Part shown: piece by piece, positions 58,379 to 64,000 of the stretch
Numbering within the stretch: the stretch's first letter is position 1
How the letters are laid out: every line of letters starts with the position of its first letter
NCBI RefSeq assembly: GCF_014641855.1
Contig: NZ_BMII01000005.1
Span: 110,957-174,956 of the forward strand
From: Shewanella inventionis
GTDB lineage: Bacteria; Pseudomonadota; Gammaproteobacteria; Enterobacterales; Shewanellaceae
DNA: 64,000 bases
Direction: 5' to 3'
Notes under the pieces: generated by a model
The model's input: only the letters and a program-made list of their open reading frames with translations
The model's database searches: none
What the model was told of the DNA's origin: nothing
Translations under genes and position numbers: made by a program

Positions 58379-58640
58379 AAATTAACCTAACTGTAACAAG
58401 TAGTCTTTTGAGTATACTCAATTTTAATAAAATATTGCGTGCTGTTTTTATTTTATTGTACACATGTCTAAAAATGATTGTACCTTGAACGGTATGGGTT
58501 ACTTTAAGCACAAACAACAAAAAAAAACGGCTCAAAAGAGCCGCAATCACAATGATGTGGTTGGAAAGCTTACGGGTAGGAAGTACCCAATAAATTAACA
58601 TCAACAACTAAGCAAAAGCTTATGATTTAACACATTGGAT
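58379..58640. other. Intergenic region upstream of HDOD gene
   Basis: About 260 bp without a called gene. A CGGCTC/GAGCCG hairpin with a four-base loop lies at about 58529-58544, flanked by an A-run that becomes a T-run on the minus strand, so it could be a minor terminator for aceA read-through. Confidence 0.4.
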
Positions 58641-58646
58641 AAAAAT

Positions 58647-58676
58647 CCCGTGCGACCTGTAGGTGAGCCGCACGGG
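58647..58676 (-). terminator. Terminator after aceA
   Basis: CCCGTGCG/CGCACGGG outer stem with an inner ACCT/AGGT stem, followed on the minus strand by ATTTTTA. It lies 50 bp after the aceA stop. Confidence 0.7.
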
Positions 58677-58726
58677 GTTACAACAGCCACAAAGTGGCCA
58701 AACTTGTAAATCGGTAAAACTAACGT

Positions 58727-60043
58727 TTAAAACTGTTCTTCTTCAGTTGACCCTGTTAAAGCCGTTACCGAAGATTTACCACCTTGGATACAGGTAGTCA
58801 CCTGGTCAAAGTAGCCTGTACCCACTTCTTGCTGATGCGACACGAAGGTATAGCCTTTTTTCGCTGCCGCAAATTCAACTTCTTGCACTTTTTCGACATA
58901 ATGCTTCATGCCTTCACCGCGCGCATAGTCATAGGCTAAATCGAACATGTTGTACCACATGTTATGAATGCCCGCTAACGTGATAAACTGGTACTTGTAC
59001 CCCATGTTTGATAGCTCTTGTTGGAACTTAGCAATCGTTGCATCGTCTAGGTTCTTCTTCCAATTAAATGAAGGAGAACAGTTATAAGCCAGTAATTGGT
59101 CTGGATATTGAGCATGAATTGCTTCAGCAAATTTTTTCGCTTCTTCAAGACATGGCTTAGCCGTTTCACACCAAATTAAGTCAGCATAAGGTGCATAAGC
59201 AAGGCCGCGAGAAATTGCCTGGTCTAACCCAGCTTTCACACGGTAAAAACCTTCACTTGTACGCTCACCCGTCACAAAATCACGGTCGTACTCGTCACAG
59301 TCAGACGTCATTAAATCTGCCGCATTGGCGTCAGTACGCGCAATAACAAGCGTTGGTACACCACTCACATCAGCCGCTAAACGTGCAGCAACCAGTTTTT
59401 GCACCGCTTCTTGAGTCGGTACTAATACTTTACCGCCCATGTGGCCACATTTTTTAACAGACGCTAATTGGTCTTCAAAGTGAACACCTGCAGCGCCAGC
59501 ATCAATCATCGACTTCATCAATTCAAATGCGTTTAATACGCCACCAAAACCGGCTTCTGCGTCAGCAACAATCGGTAAAAAGTAGTCAGTGTAGTTCTCA
59601 TCACCTGGGTTAACTTCTTTACTCCATTGAATTTGATCTGCACGGCGGAACGAGTTATTAATTCGGCTAACAACAGCAGGTACAGAGTTTGCTGGATATA
59701 ACGATTGGTCTGGGTACATAGTGCCCGCTAAGTTTGCATCTGCCGCAACCTGCCAACCAGAAAGGTAAATGGCTTCAATACCCGCTTTTGCCTGTTGAAC
59801 CGCTTGACCACCGGTAAGTGCACCTAACGAGTTAACATAGCCTTTTTTAGCACCGCCGTTGACCAGCTCCCACAATTTAGCTGCACCACGTTGTGCAATG
59901 GTGTTTTCTGGAACGATAGATCCCCGTAATGCCACCACTTCTTCAGCTGTAAAAGGACGTTTAACGCCTTTCCAACGTGGATTTTCAGCCCAGTCTTTTT
60001 TAATCGCATCAATCTGTTGCTGGCGAGTTAATGGTGTCGTCAT
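58727..60043 (-). CDS. aceA: Isocitrate lyase
   Basis: Splits isocitrate into glyoxylate and succinate in the glyoxylate shunt. 438 residues: signature [14 protein letters not shown] with catalytic Cys, [20 protein letters not shown], and [21 protein letters not shown] precedes the ATG. It lies 90 bp after aceB, so probably in one aceBA operon. No aceK is seen. Confidence 0.97.
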   Translation of the reverse strand: MTTPLTRQQQIDAIKKDWAENPRWKGVKRPFTAEEVVALRGSIVPENTIAQRGAAKLWELVNGGAKKGYVNSLGALTGGQAVQQAKAGIEAIYLSGWQVAADANLAGTMYPDQSLYPANSVPAVVSRINNSFRRADQIQWSKEVNPGDENYTDYFLPIVADAEAGFGGVLNAFELMKSMIDAGAAGVHFEDQLASVKKCGHMGGKVLVPTQEAVQKLVAARLAADVSGVPTLVIARTDANAADLMTSDCDEYDRDFVTGERTSEGFYRVKAGLDQAISRGLAYAPYADLIWCETAKPCLEEAKKFAEAIHAQYPDQLLAYNCSPSFNWKKNLDDATIAKFQQELSNMGYKYQFITLAGIHNMWYNMFDLAYDYARGEGMKHYVEKVQEVEFAAAKKGYTFVSHQQEVGTGYFDQVTTCIQGGKSSVTALTGSTEEEQF

Positions 60044-60133
60044 AATGTCACTCCTTCCTGAGTAATTAAGTTGGCAAAGTCAATCGATTCAACCTTGCGC
60101 TATGTTTGTACATAAAAGGGTTAAAAGCCGTCT

Positions 60134-61780
60134 CTACGCCGTTAACAATTCGTAACCAGGCAAGGTTAAAAAGTCGACTAACTCATCTGAGGTTGTGATC
60201 TGTTCAAACAATGCAGCTGCCTGAGTAAATTGACCGGCGTTAAAGCGTTCGCTACCGAGCTCTTTTTTCACATTGGCGGTTTCTTCTTTGAGCATGTCTT
60301 TGAACAAAGCTTTAGTGACTAATTTGCCATTCGATAAACTCTTTTGATGTTTAATCCACTGCCAAATCGATGTACGCGAAATCTCTGCTGTGGCAGCATC
60401 TTCCATCAAGCCGTAAATGGGTACACAACCATTACCCTGGATCCAGGCCTCAATGTATTGCAGCGCGATACGAATATTGAGTCTCATCCCTTCTTCAGTG
60501 CGCTCACCAGCACAAGGCTCTAATAACTCGCTGGCTAAAATTGGCGCATCTACATCGCGGGTTATATGCAGTTGATTGGTTTTATCGCCACCAATGTAAT
60601 CATTAAAAATCTGCATGGCGGTATCGGCTAAACCAGGATGTGCAACCCAGGTACCATCATGGCCATTACGCGCTTCTAGCTCTTTGTCACCACGCACTTT
60701 TTGCAATACTTTAGCGTTGGTGTCTTCATCTTTAGCCGGAATAAACGCAGCCATACCGCCCATGGCTAATGCGCCACGCTTATGACAGGTTTTAATCAGT
60801 AAACGTGAGTAAGCACTTAAAAACCTAGTGTCCATTGTTACTGCCTGACGGTCTGGGAGTACTCGGTCAGGGTAATTTTTTAAGGTTTTAATGTAGCTAA
60901 AGATATAATCCCAACGGCCACAATTAAGTGCGACAATATTTGAGCGAAGTTCATATAAAATCTCTTCCATTTCAAATACGGCTGGGAGGGTTTCAATTAA
61001 ACAGGTGCATTTGATGGTGCCAGGCTTTAAGCAAAAACGTTCTTCAACAAACGCAAATACTTTTGCCCACCAACGCGCTTCAACATGGCTTTCTAACTTA
61101 GGAATATAAAAGTATGGCCCTGATTTTTTTGCTAACAACTGCCGATAGTTGTGATAAAAATACATCGCAAAATCAACAAGAGCGCCAGGCACAGGGGCAC
61201 CTTTATAAAGCACGTGCTTTTCATTTAAGTGCAAACCACGAACACGAGCAATTAACACTGCTGGATCTGGGTTTAACGAATAATGTTTACCCGTTTCTGG
61301 TGCAGTAAATGAAATATCACCGTTTACGGCATCGCGCAGGTTAATTTGCCCTTCAACCACTTTTTGCCAGCTTGGCGCTAACGAGTCTTCAAAGTCTGCC
61401 ATAAACACTTTTACATTGGCGTTTAGGGCATTAATGATCATTTTGCGGTCTACAGGACCTGTTATCTCGACTCGACGATCAGTTAAATCTTCAGGGATGC
61501 CACGAATGGTCCAGTCACCATAACGAATAGCGCGGGTTTCAGGTAAAAAATCAGGTAACTCACCCGCATCAATTCGCGCTTGCTTTTGCTTACGTTTAGC
61601 CAACAAATCTGGTACTTCTGCCGCAAACTTTGCACACAAAGAATTTAAAAAGGCCACAGCACCGGTATTGAACACTTGCTGCTGACCTTCTATTTTTGGG
61701 CCAACAAAAGTAATGTCGGTTGTTACAGCATCATCAGTTGTTGTTTTGTTGTATTGAGCTACCAATTGTTCTGCCGTCAT
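60134..61780 (-). CDS. aceB: Malate synthase A
   Basis: Condenses glyoxylate with acetyl-CoA to malate. About 548 residues from the ATG at 61780 (family start MTAEQLVAQYN; the frame is open to 61819). Signature elements are KVFMADFEDSLAPSWQKVVE, the catalytic segment GRWDYIFSYIKTLKNYPDRV and EDAATAEISRTSIWQWI. First gene of aceBA, allowing growth on acetate and fatty acids. Confidence 0.97.
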   Translation of the reverse strand: MTAEQLVAQYNKTTTDDAVTTDITFVGPKIEGQQQVFNTGAVAFLNSLCAKFAAEVPDLLAKRKQKQARIDAGELPDFLPETRAIRYGDWTIRGIPEDLTDRRVEITGPVDRKMIINALNANVKVFMADFEDSLAPSWQKVVEGQINLRDAVNGDISFTAPETGKHYSLNPDPAVLIARVRGLHLNEKHVLYKGAPVPGALVDFAMYFYHNYRQLLAKKSGPYFYIPKLESHVEARWWAKVFAFVEERFCLKPGTIKCTCLIETLPAVFEMEEILYELRSNIVALNCGRWDYIFSYIKTLKNYPDRVLPDRQAVTMDTRFLSAYSRLLIKTCHKRGALAMGGMAAFIPAKDEDTNAKVLQKVRGDKELEARNGHDGTWVAHPGLADTAMQIFNDYIGGDKTNQLHITRDVDAPILASELLEPCAGERTEEGMRLNIRIALQYIEAWIQGNGCVPIYGLMEDAATAEISRTSIWQWIKHQKSLSNGKLVTKALFKDMLKEETANVKKELGSERFNAGQFTQAAALFEQITTSDELVDFLTLPGYELLTA

Positions 61781-62836
61781 AATATGGATCCCTAAGCACT
61801 GCATTTTTTTATTGATCATTATCAGAGTGACAACTCAAACATCTGCACTAAGCGTTTCTTTGCTTGTTACTTACTTTGGTTCCACAAGCTTTGGTGCAAC
61901 AAGCGCCGCTTTGAGTGCGTCGGCTCATTTTTAAATTGTTCTTGTTGTCTATTTGTTAAATCACAAATTAACACTTTCAAATGTTTGTTTCGTACTAAAA
62001 ACTAACCAGAAACGTTTGTAATTGCAACAGTTTGAAATTGACCAAACCCAATGTTACCCGTGCTAAAACACCTGAGTAAATTGGTATTACCAACAACACA
62101 AAAGCATAATAAACAACTGTTTTATATAATATTTAAATTTTAGAATTTATACTCTAAATATTGGGCTTAAAATTCATCTTACCAATTTACCAGTAAACAA
62201 TAATGGTAAAATAAGTTGTTATAATATTACATAATGTAATATTTAATTTACATAACTTTAGTCTACATATATAAGTCAAACAAATTGGCCACGTTTTGAG
62301 CTTACCTTTAAGGAAAGCAATTATAATTAATAAAAACATATGGATAACAAACTTCGCAAACAGCCTTGATTCAAACAACCGTTTAAATGCTACGTTAACG
62401 TAAACGTAAGAATAAGGAGCGGATTTAGGCTTAAAAACGTGAGTTACGTCACCCGATCAACAAGGGCTGACTAATTGGTTTTTTTGAAAAAAAATGCAAT
62501 TTTTTTCTAAAAACAATAACAAAATCTCTAGGTTGGTGCATTTCAATGGTAATTAAGGTTCTAAATGGTGCATATCGGTTGGAGTAGAAACTAAAAAAAA
62601 CGAGCCTGGTGATCTTTGCTGGTTGAATGTTGTTCAATATAAAAAGGATTAAGCGCGGCGAACAATTGCCACCTTTATCCCCTTGTGAATGTGTGATCAG
62701 ATATTGCATAGAAAAAGTCGTTTAGAATAAGGCAGAAATTGCAGCAAGCTCGTTGTTCTACTTTCAAGATGTCGAGTAGAGAAGTTATAGGCGATGTGGA
62801 TCCGTAAGAATGATCACATTCTTTTGCTGATTAGTA
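61781..62836. other. One-kilobase region upstream of aceB without genes
   Basis: Very AT-rich. It holds the aceB promoter region, a perfect 21-bp palindrome at 62223-62243, and several partial repeats of GTTTG/CAAAC (61980-62035) and ACGTTAACGTAAACGT (62391-62409). Two minus-strand open frames (62187-62378, 62449-62709) have no ribosome site or family resemblance and are not called. Confidence 0.5.
62223..62243. repeat. Perfect 21-bp palindrome upstream of aceB
   Basis: AATATTACAT, a central A, then ATGTAATATT. It is the clearest candidate operator in the aceB upstream region, although about 440 bp from the ATG. The half-site order (ATTAC outward to GTAAT) is the reverse of the HexR consensus. 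Confidence 0.5.
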
Positions 62837-63928
62837 TTAAGCTGGATCAGAGGGGGTATGAGGTGCGAATGAATTGTCATAGCACACAACACAATTTCGG
62901 CCATTGTGTTTTGCACGATAAAGCGCTAAATCTGCACGTTGGATAAGAGGGTCTAGACTAAGATCGTCCTTGTTTGCATAGCTCACGCCACCGCTAACGG
63001 TAATCGTAAACTCATGACCAGAGTAACGAGTATTAATTTGCGATACTTCAATGCGTATGCGTTCTGCAAATTCCATGGCGCTAAGCTTATCAATTTTCGG
63101 CATAAAGATGGCAAACTCCTCGCCACCCATGCGGGTAAATATATCGTTTGGGCGTAATAACGCTGCTATCACCGCGGTGAATTTTTTAAGTGCCCAATCA
63201 CCTGTAGCATGACCAAACTGATCATTGATATTTTTAAATAAGTCCAAATCCATTAACAACACACAAAATGGCTCTCTTGCAGTTTGTGCTTCTATAAATT
63301 CGTTTTCGGCCAACTCCTGGCCTGTTCGGCGATTAAAAATACCCGTTAAACCATCACATTGCGCTTGTTTCATAAATTGGTTACGTTGCATCCATGCTGA
63401 AATAAGTAACAATAATAATCCAACTGAAACGCCCACAAGTAAGGTTGAAAACATGATTGATGAACTCTTTTCTTTCATAAAGAGATCTTTTTGTTGCATC
63501 AATAACTCATGATCCTGAATTAAACTGGTGTTTTCTCGGTTTTTTTCAACACTGTCAAAACGAGCCATTTGATACGCATTTTCCTTTACTTTTTGCTCGT
63601 TTAAAATCTGTAAGCTCAGCGCATTTGCTACCACTTGGTATTGATAAGCTTTATCAAATTGCCCGCGTTTACCCGCCACCAGCGACAAGGCTTCGTTAGC
63701 CCGCTTTTTCACTAAAAGATTATTGGGCGCTAAGGGCAACTCATTCACTTTTTCAGCAAAAAATTCAGCCTGTTGAAACCTGTCTAAATAAAAATACGTC
63801 ATGCCTAAGTAAGCGTGTATTTCATTAATTTCAACCTCAAATTTAAACTTTTGATATCCTTCTAATGCGGTTACATAGACAGGATCTTTAGCAATAAACC
63901 TATATTTTAGATAGAAAAAAGGCCTTAT
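62837..63928 (-). pseudogene. GGDEF diguanylate cyclase, 5' end lost
   Basis: The intact part has TPR-like helices, a TM helix (SSIMFSTLLVGVSVGLLLLL), a coiled linker and a complete GGDEF domain: DGLTGIFNRR, DLDLFKNINDQFGHATGD, active site RMGGEEFAIF, and DLALYRAKHNGRNCV. It should make cyclic di-GMP. The first in-frame ATG is at 63802, but coding-like TPR sequence (HAYLG, YQKFKFEVEINEI) continues in frame upstream to a TAA at 63929-63931 with no start codon. Relatives have a longer periplasmic TPR sensor with a signal peptide. That end has been replaced by apparent IS sequence, so the gene is probably a 5'-truncated pseudogene, or an unsecreted fragment if started at 63802. Confidence 0.75.
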
Positions 63929-64000
63929 TTATGATCTGATAATTGTCGCCAAACAAATCAACATGACCAATAAATAAAGCCGATGACAATTATCACCTTA
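63917..64000 (+). mobile_element. Left end of an insertion sequence, cut by the window edge
   Basis: The diguanylate cyclase frame stops making sense near here and a new sequence starts (AAAAGGCCTTATTTATGATC). An 11-bp perfect inverted repeat, TGATAATTGTC at 63937-63947 and GACAATTATCA at 63985-63995, brackets the start codon of a frame beginning MTIITL at 63983. Such hairpins over transposase starts protect IS elements from read-through expression. The exact IS boundary and family cannot be told from about 80 bases. Confidence 0.5.
63983..64000 (+). CDS. Start of putative transposase, truncated by window end
   Basis: Only six codons (MTIITL) are visible. They are called because of their position inside the apparent IS end. 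The start lies in the right arm of an 11-bp inverted repeat. Confidence 0.35.

Noticed and set aside
62223..62243. HexR operator assignment for the aceB-upstream palindrome
   Set aside because: HexR sites read TGTAAT-N3-ATTACA; here the half-sites are in the opposite order, so it was kept only as an unassigned palindrome.
62187..62709. Two minus-strand frames upstream of aceB
   Set aside because: No ribosome site, no domain pattern, and AT-driven composition (Ile, Phe, Asn, Lys).

Overview
The window looks like a chromosomal segment of a marine, low-to-mid GC gammaproteobacterium, most likely Shewanella. The genus is inferred from gene content and order (flgO/flgP with divergent flgT, purL-mltF-tadA-guaA-guaB-xseA, rlmN-pilF-rodZ-ispG-hisS-yfgM-bamB-der, cydABX, aceBA) and from protein style; no database search was run. 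Most of it is core housekeeping DNA, with accessory material at the left end and an apparent insertion sequence at the right end.

Layout. 1-2940: accessory segment abutting the 3' end of tRNA-Arg(CCT), with two unrecognised genes, one interrupted by an amber codon close to a plausible start. 3175-5819: flagellar outer-membrane genes flgT (minus) and flgOP (plus), diverging from a region with one sigma54-type and one sigma28-type promoter. 5903-11988: a beta-barrel protein, then a TetR regulator divergent from a lipoprotein adaptor plus RND pump, with two matching operators between them. 12076-14915: cytochrome bd oxidase cydABX. 14916-16230: a gene-poor stretch holding a candidate small transcription unit with a 26-residue ORF. 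16231-27476: purL, mltF, a small basic ORF, tadA, guaA, guaB, xseA. 27576-33472: an OmpA-like lipoprotein, a GlyGly-CTERM surface protein, a PepSY/response regulator/sensor kinase operon and a DUF3300 protein; three of these transcription units carry the same direct-repeat operator at the same distance from a -10 box. 33554-39900: a minus-strand cluster (cytochrome b561, TlpA-like thioredoxin, DUF4266 lipoprotein, DUF3570 protein, ApbE, QseB/PmrA-type regulator, sensor kinase) plus a divergent membrane protein, with QseB/PmrA-type CTTAAG-N5-CTTAAG boxes in two of its control regions. 39893-49147: DUF3565 protein and the der...rlmN housekeeping run. 49507-58378: CNNM/CBS protein, 5'-nucleotidase-like enzyme, small periplasmic protein, GNAT, frameshifted DUF3820 gene, ParA plus ribbon-helix-helix pair, MtfA-like peptidase, NTF2-like protein, HDOD-GAF protein. 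58727-61780: glyoxylate shunt aceA/aceB. 62837-64000: a diguanylate cyclase whose 5' end is cut by what looks like an insertion sequence whose transposase begins in the last 18 bases.

The strongest candidate for an undescribed system is the 33.5-39.9 kb cluster: an envelope redox/maturation module (b-type cytochrome, TlpA, a lipoprotein ending in a Gly/Cys tail, an outer-membrane DUF3570 protein, a flavin transferase) apparently controlled by its own two-component system. The second is the three-promoter regulon around the PepSY two-component operon.
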